A stretch of 64,000 nucleotides of DNA from Spirochaetaceae bacterium (GCA_017416145.1 JAFQDD010000006.1:28375-92374), one strand, 5' to 3'; positions 45,044 to 53,535 are shown, counted from the stretch's first letter. Made by a program: numbers and translations. The notes: generated by a model not told the origin, from the letters alone.

Positions 45044-45349
45044 ATGGATATAAACCAACAAGAAGATTTCCAAAATGAAATTGAAGCTCAAGAACTAAAG
45101 GTGGCTACACGAATTCAAGAAGAACGGCTGGCTCGAAAATTAAGTCAGTTGGATTTAGCCTTGGAAGCAGGAATTTCTCAGGGATATCTTGCCATGGTTG
45201 AATCTCACCAAAAAGTTCCTACAATCACAACAATTTTTAAGATTGCCCATGCATTGAATATTAGTCCAACAGAACTTTTTGAAAAACAAGATATTGACCG
45301 CCAAGCAATCAAAAATCAAGTAATTAGTTTGATTCAAAGCAAATTGTAA
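45044..45349 (+). CDS. XRE-family HTH regulator (accessory)
   Basis: 101 aa. XRE helix-turn-helix at about 22-78 (LARKLSQLDLALEAGISQGY, LAMVESHQKVP). No SD. Stands alone on the plus strand between minus-strand island genes. Could be a regulator left from a mobile element or the repressor of the neighbouring genes. Confidence 0.75.
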   Translation: MDINQQEDFQNEIEAQELKVATRIQEERLARKLSQLDLALEAGISQGYLAMVESHQKVPTITTIFKIAHALNISPTELFEKQDIDRQAIKNQVISLIQSKL

Positions 45350-45365
45350 TTTTGCCACCACATTT

Positions 45366-45917
45366 TTACTTAAATTGAATTTTTCCGTTCGGTGAAATAA
45401 CAATTTTGCAACTTAATCCAATTTCTGTTTTTAATTTTTGTTTTAGTTTTTCTTCAACTTCACTCTCTGCAATTTCTGGCTGAATATCATAAAAAAATTG
45501 CTTTTCTATAATTTTGATTTTTGATTTCAAAGTTTCTGCCAATTTTTGCGAGAAAAACAAAACTTCAAGTTGAACGGATTTTCCAATTTTAGTTTCTGGC
45601 AAAACACAAATCACTTCAATTTCTTCTATTAAATTGATTTTTTTCCAATAAGAAATGCTGCGTTCAATTTCAGATAGAGAGTTTTCTACCCTTTCAGAAT
45701 CATTCACAAAATCTGAATCAATTCCGTCCACAATGATTTTTAGTTTGCTATCTGTTATTCCAAGCTTAATTTTTTCTTTTTTGCTTTCCCCAAAATATCG
45801 AATCACTCTAGGTACAATAACGGTTCCCATAAACAAAGGAATTGGTCCACAAACTAATCTCATAACACCAGGTATTGGTTGAACTGCTGTTCCAAGAGTA
45901 CAAAGTTTTTTAATCAT
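45366..45917 (-). CDS. Hypothetical island protein, 183 aa
   Basis: Not recognised. The N-terminus is hydrophobic (VMRLVCGPIPLFMGTVIVPR), the rest mixed α/β with charged helices. Its start lies 15 bases after the membrane-protein gene upstream, with an AGGAAA SD, so they form an operon. Confidence 0.6.
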   Translation of the reverse strand: MIKKLCTLGTAVQPIPGVMRLVCGPIPLFMGTVIVPRVIRYFGESKKEKIKLGITDSKLKIIVDGIDSDFVNDSERVENSLSEIERSISYWKKINLIEEIEVICVLPETKIGKSVQLEVLFFSQKLAETLKSKIKIIEKQFFYDIQPEIAESEVEEKLKQKLKTEIGLSCKIVISPNGKIQFK

Positions 45918-45932
45918 TAATTTCCTCCAGTT

Positions 45933-46427
45933 TTACACTTTTGATAAAACATCTGAATTTTTCTTTTCAAAATTGCAATTATTAGAATTTGTCTTTCCAA
46001 CTATTCTCAAAAAGCCTTCCCCAAATAAAACAAAAATCACTCCAGTTGCAAAACAGTAAACTAAAAATCTATAAACTTCGTTAATTGAAAACAATTTCAA
46101 AAAAGCCAAGACAAGTGTATTTCCCAAAAACTTTGTAAACAAAAAAGACATTATCAAAAATATTCCTAAAAGCACAAAGCCTTTTCTTAAAGAAAGCCGA
46201 AAGAAAAAACACACGATTCCCATAAAAATTGCTTCCATCAATAAAAGTTTTTCAATGTGGAAACAAGGGGAAGGTGACATTACATAGAGCATTAACAAAG
46301 GCAGTAAAAAAACATAAAGAATCCGTGACATACACATTTTATTCTCTAATGTTATGTTTACCAGTTTCTCAAAAATTGCATCAAGAAATCCTTTAACTTC
46401 AAACAGAAAATTTTTTGTTTTATTCAT
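45933..46427 (-). CDS. Integral membrane protein, 164 aa
   Basis: From ATG 46427 (GGAGG upstream; the longer frame lacks an SD). Four to five hydrophobic segments (about 32-50, 58-75, 80-100, 110-135). No family recognised. Dyad site 6 is 46 bases upstream. Confidence 0.65.
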   Translation of the reverse strand: MNKTKNFLFEVKGFLDAIFEKLVNITLENKMCMSRILYVFLLPLLMLYVMSPSPCFHIEKLLLMEAIFMGIVCFFFRLSLRKGFVLLGIFLIMSFLFTKFLGNTLVLAFLKLFSINEVYRFLVYCFATGVIFVLFGEGFLRIVGKTNSNNCNFEKKNSDVLSKV

Positions 46428-46473
46428 ACAGTATCCTCCAAAAATCAATATACATATTTTATACTTATATCTA

Positions 46474-46488
46474 CGCCATAGACTGTCG
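46474..46488. promoter_or_regulatory. CGACA-N5-TGTCG dyad, site 6 (one mismatch)
   Basis: CGCCA-TAGAC-TGTCG, with flanking CTACG / CGTAG arms (46471-46475 and 46487-46491). 46 bases upstream of the membrane protein. Confidence 0.5.
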
Positions 46489-46512
46489 TAGCTGAACATT
46501 CTTCCACAATTA

Positions 46513-47436
46513 TTAAATTGCCTTTACTTTTTCCCACTCAAGCCTTTCCATAAATCCTAGATTCTCAATCTTTAACAAATCGCCATCCACATCTTCCCTT
46601 AGCACTTTTTGAAAAGTTGGTGAACTTGAAACCCAAAAGGTTTTATCAAACTCTCTTGGAGGACGCATTTCAATCAATATTCCTGTTTGCTTTTCTTCTT
46701 CTGTAAGCGGTATTCCATTTTTATTTATATAATTTTGGAAAGCCCGATTCAATTCTTCTTGATTTTTATAATTTATGGGCTTTCGGTAAAGGAATTTTCT
46801 AACTCCCAATCCATAACGCATCAAAATCAATCTTTGTTTGATATTAAATTTTAAGCTTTCAAATATATTTCCAGAAGAGGAATTATTTTTGTTTATCATC
46901 TTAAACATAAAATCACTGATTGTTTTGTCTGTTTTTGCAACCGTCATTCCTTGGGTTTTGATTTTTGAAAAATCTTTTCTATTAAAAACTGTTATGTTAC
47001 CTTTGTTTGGGATTGAATCATAAGCTCCACCAGCACCACAAGGGAAACCTGTTTCTATTATGTAAATTGGACAGAAAGATTCTTCGCTAAAAATGATGAT
47101 ATTTTCATTTGTCACGGCAATTCCAGAAATCCATTTTTGGCAAAGTGAATATTCCCAAAATCCTACCCACCAAATTGGAAGAGAATATTCTGTCATTAAA
47201 AGCAAATCCTCTGAAATATTCACAAAAAACTCCACTTTTTGATTTGGTACAAAATCTGGATTTTCTTTGAGTTTTTCTAGCATTGGCAAAAAATAAAGTT
47301 CATTACTGTTGTAAGGTGAAGTGTACAAAATCCAGTTTTCAAGCAATTCTGGAACTTCATCACAAAAAAGTCCTGCGTTTTTCAAAAGATTTTGTGCCAA
47401 TTTTTGGCGTTCTAGTTTTTCTGTTGGGATGTTCAT
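46513..47436 (-). CDS. Hypothetical island protein, 307 aa
   Basis: Not recognised. Soluble, mixed α/β; notable segments are WWVGFWEYSLCQKWISG (about 89-105) and GFPCGAGGAYDSIPN (about 138-152). AGGAGA precedes the ATG. Dyad site 7 lies 43 bases upstream. Codon use fits the neighbours. Confidence 0.65.
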   Translation of the reverse strand: MNIPTEKLERQKLAQNLLKNAGLFCDEVPELLENWILYTSPYNSNELYFLPMLEKLKENPDFVPNQKVEFFVNISEDLLLMTEYSLPIWWVGFWEYSLCQKWISGIAVTNENIIIFSEESFCPIYIIETGFPCGAGGAYDSIPNKGNITVFNRKDFSKIKTQGMTVAKTDKTISDFMFKMINKNNSSSGNIFESLKFNIKQRLILMRYGLGVRKFLYRKPINYKNQEELNRAFQNYINKNGIPLTEEEKQTGILIEMRPPREFDKTFWVSSSPTFQKVLREDVDGDLLKIENLGFMERLEWEKVKAI

Positions 47437-47478
47437 TTTCTTTCTCCTAATTATGCTTTTAATTTACCACAGGAGGAA

Positions 47479-47493
47479 CGACACAAAGCGTCG
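47479..47493. promoter_or_regulatory. CGACA-N5-TGTCG dyad, site 7
   Basis: CGACA-CAAAG-CGTCG, next to an anti-SD segment (CCTCCTGTGG on the minus strand) that can pair with the AGGAG of the gene at 46513-47436. Confidence 0.55.
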
Positions 47494-47504
47494 CTGTATA
47501 AAAA

Positions 47505-47534
47505 AAGATAGAACTCTTTACCGAATTCTATCTT
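47505..47534 (-). terminator. Terminator of the ADP-ribosylglycohydrolase operon
   Basis: AAGATAGAA pairs with TTCTATCTT, with a T run on the minus strand. Confidence 0.65.
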
Positions 47535-47557
47535 CTTAAAAAACACTATTGTTTCAT

Positions 47558-48370
47558 TTATTCAACAATATTTTCCTTCCCCTTCTCAAACCTTTCCATC
47601 ACCTTATGCATATCCTTTGTTGTAAACTCCAAACACTTTTCTTTAAGATTTTCTGGCACTCCATAAAATGCTTCTGCCATTCCACCTGCAATACAAGTCA
47701 ACGTGTCGCAGTCTCCTCCAAGACTAACTGCGGTACGAATTACATCTTGAAAATCAGTTCCTTCCAAAAATGCAGTGATTGCTTGAGGCACAGTTCCCTG
47801 GCAACTTACATCAAAATAATACTCTGGCCGAATTTCATCACAACTTTTGCTCAAATCATAACCAAACTCTTTTTCAACATAAGTTTTAATTTCTTTTTTC
47901 GGAATTCCCTTTCGAGCCATCCAAATTGCACTTGCCACAACTTCCGCTCCCTTCACCCCCTCTGGATGATTATGAGTCACTTCCGCCGACCACCTTGCAA
48001 CTTCCCGTGTTCTTTCCAAAGTTTGAAAAAACCAGCCCACAGAAGAAACTCTCATTGCACTTCCATTTCCCCAACTGTTGTAAGGCTCATAAGATTTCAT
48101 AGCTAACCAACGAATAAAAGTTCCGCCATATCCCGCATTTGGATAAAGATTTCCCCATTTGTGCATAGCTTCAATCATTGATTTTTTCATTGTTTTTTCA
48201 TCTGCGTCAAAACCCGCGGTTAAAATGCCATCACAAATTGCAACTGTCATCACAGAATCATCTGTAAATCGAGGCTTTTTTGTAAAAAGTGAAAAATCCT
48301 TTGTTTTAATGTTATTTGGTCCAAATTCATAAGGCTGCCCAATAATATCTCCTAAAATCGCTCCGTACAT
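47558..48370 (-). CDS. ADP-ribosylglycohydrolase family protein
   Basis: 270 aa from ATG 48370 (AGGAGG upstream). Metal sites of the DraG/ARH family are visible: FTDDSVMT (about 44-51) and GGDCDTLTCIAGGMAEAFYG (near 230). It removes ADP-ribose from targets. It is the second gene after a 118-aa protein and lies about 650 bases from an ADP-ribosyltransferase-like DUF3990 gene, so it could reverse that modification; inference. Confidence 0.9.
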   Translation of the reverse strand: MYGAILGDIIGQPYEFGPNNIKTKDFSLFTKKPRFTDDSVMTVAICDGILTAGFDADEKTMKKSMIEAMHKWGNLYPNAGYGGTFIRWLAMKSYEPYNSWGNGSAMRVSSVGWFFQTLERTREVARWSAEVTHNHPEGVKGAEVVASAIWMARKGIPKKEIKTYVEKEFGYDLSKSCDEIRPEYYFDVSCQGTVPQAITAFLEGTDFQDVIRTAVSLGGDCDTLTCIAGGMAEAFYGVPENLKEKCLEFTTKDMHKVMERFEKGKENIVE

Positions 48371-48380
48371 TTTTCCCTCC

Positions 48381-48737
48381 TTATTTATTGATGTTAAACG
48401 CAACATTCATTTCGTATATTTTAGCAACAACATTTTGAAAATTGCTAAAAATTTCAATGCCTGATTCAGGTTTTGAATATACCATATTCAAAACGGATGC
48501 TAAATCATTACTTAAAAGAATTGAAATCAGATAATAAATTATTTCATCTATTTCTTTACTTGATTTCACATTGATTATAATTTCAGATTTATCATCTCCT
48601 GTATTTTCAATTATTTTTTCTGCTTGAATTTTCGATTCTTCTGATTTTTGGAAATCTGGAAAAATTACTTCTTCATTTTTGTATGTTTTATCAACATAAT
48701 CAACAAACTCCACAATTCTGGGTTTAATGGCCATCAT
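48381..48737 (-). CDS. Hypothetical island protein, 118 aa
   Basis: Not recognised. Small acidic α/β protein (IIINVKSSKEIDEIIYYLIS). Tandem ATGs at 48737 and 48734; AGGAGA upstream pairs with an anti-SD TCCTGT beside dyad site 8. The stop is 10 bases before the ADP-ribosylglycohydrolase start: one operon. Confidence 0.62.
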   Translation of the reverse strand: MMAIKPRIVEFVDYVDKTYKNEEVIFPDFQKSEESKIQAEKIIENTGDDKSEIIINVKSSKEIDEIIYYLISILLSNDLASVLNMVYSKPESGIEIFSNFQNVVAKIYEMNVAFNINK

Positions 48738-48783
48738 ATTCGACTTATCTCCTGTTTCTAAGAATAATTTATCACAGGAACAA

Positions 48784-48798
48784 CGACAAGAAATGTCG
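48784..48798. promoter_or_regulatory. CGACA-N5-TGTCG dyad, site 8 (perfect)
   Basis: CGACA-AGAAA-TGTCG, 46 bases upstream of the 118-aa gene. Confidence 0.6.
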
Positions 48799-48821
48799 GA
48801 GAAAGAGGATTTTTCAGAATT

Positions 48822-49028
48822 TTAGCTTTTTTGCTCTAATACTATTTCGTCTACAAGGTAGGCATCACTTAAACAATGAAAATCACTTAGCCCTTTGCTC
48901 ATAAAAATATATGTGTTTGAATTAAAAAAAAGGTCCATTGCTTTTTCTTCAGAAATTTTCATTTTTTTAGAAAGAAGAGAAATTATACGAGCATATTTCA
49001 TTTGCAACAATGTTTTATCTGCTGTCAT
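48822..49028 (-). CDS. DUF3791 protein (second)
   Basis: 68 aa. KYARIISLLSKKMKISEEKA then FLSDAYLVDEIVLE-like ends match DUF3791. Start overlaps the DUF3990 stop by four bases. Confidence 0.78.
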   Translation of the reverse strand: MTADKTLLQMKYARIISLLSKKMKISEEKAMDLFFNSNTYIFMSKGLSDFHCLSDAYLVDEIVLEQKS

Positions 49029-49516
49029 AATTTTTCTCCAATTTCATAGTAGGCTTCAAAATGTAGAACGTCATCCATAACAGATTGATTTATGAAACAT
49101 ATTTGATTATTTGGTTTTTCATACTTCAAACGATTGAGTGTTGTGTTTTTATCAATTAAATTTGAAAAATACAATTCGATTGTATTAAAAACTCTATCGT
49201 TTGCAATTCCACCTTCAATAATATCAAAATTCAAATAATCATTTTTTCCAGAACGGCAATTAATAATAAAATCTAACCATTCTTCATTATAGTCAAGAAA
49301 TTTTTTATATTTACATTTTGTGTCAATATTCTGATTATCAAAATTGTATATATTCACAAAAGATTTTTTACCTAAAGAAACAAAACGACTTATCCATTTT
49401 TCAGCTTGTGTTTGTAAATCTGTTGCATAAAAGCCCTTGCCAAAATCAAGATTAGATCTACCAACAGAAACAAGAGGTTTATCCACAATTTGAGTTGAAC
49501 CATGGTACAATTTCAT
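49025..49516 (-). CDS. DUF3990 protein, ADP-ribosyltransferase-like
   Basis: 163 aa. MKLYHGSTQIVDKPLVS and LDFGKGFYATDLQTQAEKW carry the H-G-S and G-x-G-F-Y-x-T elements typical of the ADP-ribosyltransferase fold. DUF3990 proteins are usually flanked by DUF3791, as here, in what is thought to be a toxin-antitoxin-like unit. Overlaps both partners by four bases, so it is tightly co-expressed. Confidence 0.8.
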   Translation of the reverse strand: MKLYHGSTQIVDKPLVSVGRSNLDFGKGFYATDLQTQAEKWISRFVSLGKKSFVNIYNFDNQNIDTKCKYKKFLDYNEEWLDFIINCRSGKNDYLNFDIIEGGIANDRVFNTIELYFSNLIDKNTTLNRLKYEKPNNQICFINQSVMDDVLHFEAYYEIGEKL

Positions 49517-49728
49517 GCCACGAGATTCCTTTCTTTTAATACTGAAATTATTTCGTTTACAATATATTGTTTGCTTTGGCTATGCAGTGCTTCATAGGAT
49601 GGAAGAATATAATTATGTAAAAGTCCGCTTTGATTTAAGATATTAAAAATTTCTGTGCCAGTTTTACCAAGTTGCTCTGCTACATTTTCTATACAAAAAA
49701 CTGAATATTCAATCTCTTTTTCACTCAT
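49513..49728 (-). CDS. DUF3791 protein (first)
   Basis: 71 aa. EIEYSVFCIENVAEQLGKTG and LHNYILPSYEALHSQSKQY match DUF3791. SD AGGAGG. First gene of the DUF3791-DUF3990-DUF3791 cassette. No CGACA dyad upstream. Confidence 0.8.
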   Translation of the reverse strand: MSEKEIEYSVFCIENVAEQLGKTGTEIFNILNQSGLLHNYILPSYEALHSQSKQYIVNEIISVLKERNLVA

Positions 49729-49793
49729 AAAGCTTCCTCCTTTTTTTATTATATCATAATTATAATAAATTTTTCATTATTTTGCATTTTCTA

Positions 49794-50531
49794 CTATATA
49801 ACCCGTTTCCCATTTTCAAAAATCACTTTTTCAAGTTCTCCCACAGGCATTTCCAAAATTTCTGCAATATCAGCGTAAATCTTTTCTATTAGATTTATGC
49901 TTGTGTCAGTTCCCCCAAGCCAAGGTTCCGCAGTGGGATTGTCTGTTTCGGCTAATATCAAGTTTTTTGGCGTGATTTTGAGCAAATGCTGCAAATAAGG
50001 ATTTCTAGAAGTTTCACAACCGAAAGTCTGTAAATATCCCCGTTGCAAAAAAAGTTGGTAAACATCTTTTGGACCATTGTACCAATGAATTATGGGCTTT
50101 GCCTTTGGATAATCTTCCAAAATCCTAGCAATTTCTTTTTCCGCCCCCTTGGTGTGAATTACGCAACATTTTTCAGTTTCGTTACAATGAGCCAAAATAT
50201 ATCTAAAAACCTTTTCTTGGGCAGTTTTACTAACATCCTTCGCCCAGTAAAAATCCATGCCAATTTCCCCAATGATTTTTGACTGATTCAAAGCCTCATC
50301 TAGTTTTTCAAGGTGATATTCATACTTTTCTGCATTTTCAGGATGTACTCCAAAAGTGGGAACAACTTTCAGTCCTTTTTCATTACAGTTTTTGGCAATT
50401 TCTTTGTTTTTCTCAAAGGATTCTAAATCCACAGAAGATGCCACAATCATTCCAGAAAAATTGGCAACTTCCTTGTAAAGTTGATTTTTATCCAGATACC
50501 AATCTAAATGTGTGTGAAAATCAATTATCAT
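49794..50531 (-). CDS. TatD-family metal-dependent hydrolase
   Basis: 245 aa. H-x-H motif DFHTHLDW at the N-terminus, GEIGMDFYW (Glu metal bridge), HTKGAE and LAETDNP (Asp) as in TatD nucleases. Acts on DNA ends in known members. Single gene; no strong SD. Confidence 0.88.
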   Translation of the reverse strand: MIIDFHTHLDWYLDKNQLYKEVANFSGMIVASSVDLESFEKNKEIAKNCNEKGLKVVPTFGVHPENAEKYEYHLEKLDEALNQSKIIGEIGMDFYWAKDVSKTAQEKVFRYILAHCNETEKCCVIHTKGAEKEIARILEDYPKAKPIIHWYNGPKDVYQLFLQRGYLQTFGCETSRNPYLQHLLKITPKNLILAETDNPTAEPWLGGTDTSINLIEKIYADIAEILEMPVGELEKVIFENGKRVI

Positions 50532-50575
50532 AAAAAAAGTGTAACAAATTTCTTAATAATTACACAAGAAAAAAA

Positions 50576-50604
50576 CTCCTGTATCAAAAAAAATTATACA
50601 GGAG
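50576..50604 (-). terminator. Terminator of the NlpC/P60 lipoprotein gene
   Basis: CTCCTGTAT pairs with ATACAGGAG; in the minus direction a run of T follows. Confidence 0.78.
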
Positions 50605-50639
50605 GAAGTGGTGATAATACAAGAAAAAAACGGTTTAAT

Positions 50640-51203
50640 TTATCTAAATTTCATTACACCATAGCCAACTATTTTTGAATCAGTTTTCAAATAGCTTCGT
50701 TGCTGAACAGCTTTACTCGAATCTGCTTCACTAGAATCAATAAAATAAACTTTTCCACCTTGTTCTTTGACAAAAATACCAACATGACCTACTTTTCCGC
50801 CAGTGTAAGTTAGAAAAATTAGATCACCAGACTGAGGAGCATTAGTTGGCGTTGTATACTGAGAAAATAAACTATAAGCCGAAGCATCAGTAAAAGGTAA
50901 TTTATAGTCAGTATTGGATATTGCATATTTGTAACAATTTATAACCATTCCAGAGCAATCTACACGTAATGCTCTTGGTGGAATCACATCCTGACCACTC
51001 ATAGAATAAACTGTATCATATTTACAATATTCTTTTGCATACCACAAAGCATTTTGACGAATACCATCAAGAGAGTTCTTATCTAAGGTTTCATCATAAT
51101 AATTTTCTTCCACAATTATTGAAAGAGTATCATCAATTAATGGCAAAAACTCGCAAGAAACAAACAAAAAACTCAACAACAAGATAAATAAGATTTTTCT
51201 CAT
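50640..51203 (-). CDS. NlpC/P60-family lipoprotein (cell-wall peptidase)
   Basis: 187 aa. Lipobox FLFVSC with lipid Cys17. Catalytic Cys83 (RVDCSGMV) and His140 (GKVGHVGIF) of the NlpC/P60 fold. Cleaves peptidoglycan stem peptides at the cell envelope. Single gene. Confidence 0.88.
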   Translation of the reverse strand: MRKILFILLLSFLFVSCEFLPLIDDTLSIIVEENYYDETLDKNSLDGIRQNALWYAKEYCKYDTVYSMSGQDVIPPRALRVDCSGMVINCYKYAISNTDYKLPFTDASAYSLFSQYTTPTNAPQSGDLIFLTYTGGKVGHVGIFVKEQGGKVYFIDSSEADSSKAVQQRSYLKTDSKIVGYGVMKFR

Positions 51204-51361
51204 ATTTTTACTTTATACTCAAAGCAAAAATTTCACAATTTATTTTAATAACACTGTAAAACACCTTACAATCACTCTTGCAAAAATAAAATTTTACGCA
51301 TTATTTTTTGATAAAAAATGAAATTACTAACTTCAAAAAAACACAAGCTTGGACCATAAAA

Positions 51362-51411
51362 CAAAAAAAGCTAGAGATTTCATTTAACCTGAAATTCTCT
51401 AGCTTTTTTTA
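51362..51411 (-). terminator. Terminator of the flgFG transcript
   Basis: AAAAAGCTAGAGA pairs with TCTCTAGCTTTTT. It lies past the 58-bp repeats, so the repeats are in the flgG 3' untranslated region. Confidence 0.82.
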
Positions 51412-51416
51412 TAGTG

Positions 51417-51812
51417 TATCAAGCCCCTTCACAACGTACCAGCTTATTCCCTGTGAACTCGCCCTTTCGCAGCGTATCAAGCCCCTTCACAGCATAACAG
51501 CTTATCTCCTGTGAACCAGCTCATTCGCAGCGTATCAAGCCCCTTCACAGCGTAACAGCTCATCCCCTGCAAACCAGCTCATTCACAGCGTATCAAGCCC
51601 CTCCACAGCGTATCAGCTTATTTCCTGTGAACCAGCTCATTCACAGCGTATCAAGCCCCTCCACAGCGTATCAGCTTATTTCCTGTGAACCAGCTCATTC
51701 GCAGCGTATAAGCCCCTTCACAGCGTAACAACTTATCCCCTGTGAACCAGCCCTTTCCCAGCGTATCAAGCCCCTTCACAGCGTATCAGCTTATCCCCTG
51801 TGAACCAGCCCT
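51417..51812. repeat. Seven tandem ~58-bp repeats downstream of flgG
   Basis: Units start at 51417, 51475, 51533, 51591, 51649, 51707 and 51764; five are 58 bp, one 57, the last is cut short. Each contains TTCACAG (or a close form) and CTGTGAA about 16-18 bases apart, able to form a 7-bp stem. Units 4 and 5 are almost identical. No unique spacers, so not a CRISPR. Confidence 0.92.
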
Positions 51813-51820
51813 ACATCAAA

Positions 51821-52615
51821 CTACCGCTTCAAACTTGTTGCAGTTTGTAACATTGCATCGCTTGTTTGGATAGCCTTTGAGTTAAACTCATAAGCTCTTT
51901 GAGCCACAATCATTTGCACCATTTCGTTTACCACAGAAACATTAGACATTTCCAAAAATCTTTGCTTTGTAGTACCTGCCCCTTCAAGCCCCGGACGACT
52001 TGCAATAGCATCCCCAGAAGCATTACTTACAGTAAAAAGATTATCACCTTCAGCAGTAAGCCCTGCAGGATTTGCAAAACGATAAATCTCCAATTGACCA
52101 ACATCAAGAGGATCATCATTTCCAGAAACCTTTACAGTAACACGACCATCATTGCTAATAGTCAACGTATTGATTTCAAAGTTTTCTGGCATAATAATTT
52201 CTGGCATAACCCGAAGCCCATTAGAGTTTACAAGCTGACCATTAGAATCAATCTTAAAAGAACCATCCCGAGTATAAGCATAACTTCCGTCATATTGCTG
52301 AACACGGAAAAAACCTTCCCCATTAATAGCAATATCAGTTGCCACATCAGTTGCCTGAAGATTTCCCTGAGTGAAAATCCGCTGAGTTGCAGCCACCTTC
52401 ACACCAGTACCCATTTGCATACCAACAGGAGTTACAGTATCTTCAGTTGCAGGAGTTCCCGCAAGTTTTATATTTTGATAAAGCAAATCTTCAAATTCAG
52501 CTCTTTGTTGCTTATATCCAGTTGTATTTACATTTGATAAGTTATTAGAAATTACATCAATACTATTTTGCTGACCATTCATACCAGTTGCAGCAGTCCA
52601 TAAACTTCTTACCAT
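51821..52615 (-). CDS. flgG: Flagellar distal rod protein FlgG
   Basis: 264 aa. N-terminal rod signature LWTAATGMNGQQNSIDVISN and NLSNVNTTGYK, central β domain, and C-terminal VNEMVQMIVAQRAYEFNSK. Forms the distal rod of the periplasmic flagella. Co-transcribed with flgF, 24 bases downstream of it. Confidence 0.96.
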   Translation of the reverse strand: MVRSLWTAATGMNGQQNSIDVISNNLSNVNTTGYKQQRAEFEDLLYQNIKLAGTPATEDTVTPVGMQMGTGVKVAATQRIFTQGNLQATDVATDIAINGEGFFRVQQYDGSYAYTRDGSFKIDSNGQLVNSNGLRVMPEIIMPENFEINTLTISNDGRVTVKVSGNDDPLDVGQLEIYRFANPAGLTAEGDNLFTVSNASGDAIASRPGLEGAGTTKQRFLEMSNVSVVNEMVQMIVAQRAYEFNSKAIQTSDAMLQTATSLKR

Positions 52616-52639
52616 CTTAAAACCTCACTTCCACTAAAA

Positions 52640-53434
52640 TTAAGCCTTAACAGCCACCCTTGACCAAAGAGTACTCATCATAGAATCCTCAGCCTGAATG
52701 GTTTTCTGATTCGCCTCATAAGCTCTATTCACTTCAATCATCTGCACCATTTCATTTACAACATTTACATTAGAAGATTCCACATAACTTTGAATCAAAG
52801 TCGGACGTTCATTACCTTCTGCAATATAAGCTTCCCCTGCAATATCGTTAGTATTGTAAAGACTTGACCCCATTTTATTTAGATAACGCTCATTATCAAA
52901 ACGCACAATCTTAAATCTATCAATTTCATTACCATTTTCATCAGTGATTATACCGTCAGCGTCCACCTTAAACCGCACATCAGCCACATTGATATAACCA
53001 TTTTCCCCAAGAACCGGATAACCATCCTTAGTTTCAAGATAGCCCTCTTTTCCAACCATAAAATTACCGTTTCTTGTGTAACGCTCCCCATTCGGAGTTG
53101 AAACCGCAAAAAATCCTTCCCCACTAAGAGCCATATCAGTAAAACTACCAGTTTCCTTAAAAGAACCCTGTTCAAAAATCGTATAAAGTTCGTTAGTTTC
53201 TACACCAAGCCCCAACTTCCCAATAACAGGAGCCACATCATAAGAGCCAAGTTCATTAACAATCACACCATCATCATTCATCCGACGCATCAAAAGCTCT
53301 GGAAAACTCTTACTAATAGCCACATCCTTTTTGTAACCAGTAGTATCCACATTTGCCAAATTGTTAGAAATTGCATCTAGCCGAGCCTGTTGAGCATTCA
53401 TACCAGAAGCCCCAGTGTACCAACCACGAATCAT
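52640..53434 (-). CDS. flgF: Flagellar proximal rod protein FlgF
   Basis: 264 aa. Same rod fold as FlgG: ASGMNAQQARLDAISNNLA, then VNEMVQMIEVNRAYEANQK. The order flgF-flgG and divergence from the downstream paralogue support FlgF. No other flagellar genes are in the window. Confidence 0.9.
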   Translation of the reverse strand: MIRGWYTGASGMNAQQARLDAISNNLANVDTTGYKKDVAISKSFPELLMRRMNDDGVIVNELGSYDVAPVIGKLGLGVETNELYTIFEQGSFKETGSFTDMALSGEGFFAVSTPNGERYTRNGNFMVGKEGYLETKDGYPVLGENGYINVADVRFKVDADGIITDENGNEIDRFKIVRFDNERYLNKMGSSLYNTNDIAGEAYIAEGNERPTLIQSYVESSNVNVVNEMVQMIEVNRAYEANQKTIQAEDSMMSTLWSRVAVKA

Positions 53435-53508
53435 AAAATCCCCCTAAAAGTTAATTCCCACCAAATTAAGTTCGCCAACCCAAAAGAATTGACATCTAAC
53501 TCTATATT

Positions 53509-53535
53509 TATCGGAAAAATAAAAAATCTACTTTA
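53509..53535 (-). promoter_or_regulatory. Sigma-28 (FliA)-like flagellar promoter
   Basis: On the minus strand TAAA (53535-53532) and TCCGATAA (53516-53509) are 15-16 bases apart, close to the TAAA-N15-GCCGATAA consensus, 75 bases before flgF. Confidence 0.55.

Noticed and set aside
51417..51812. Possible CRISPR array
   Set aside because: The whole 58-bp unit is repeated without unique spacers, and there are no cas genes.
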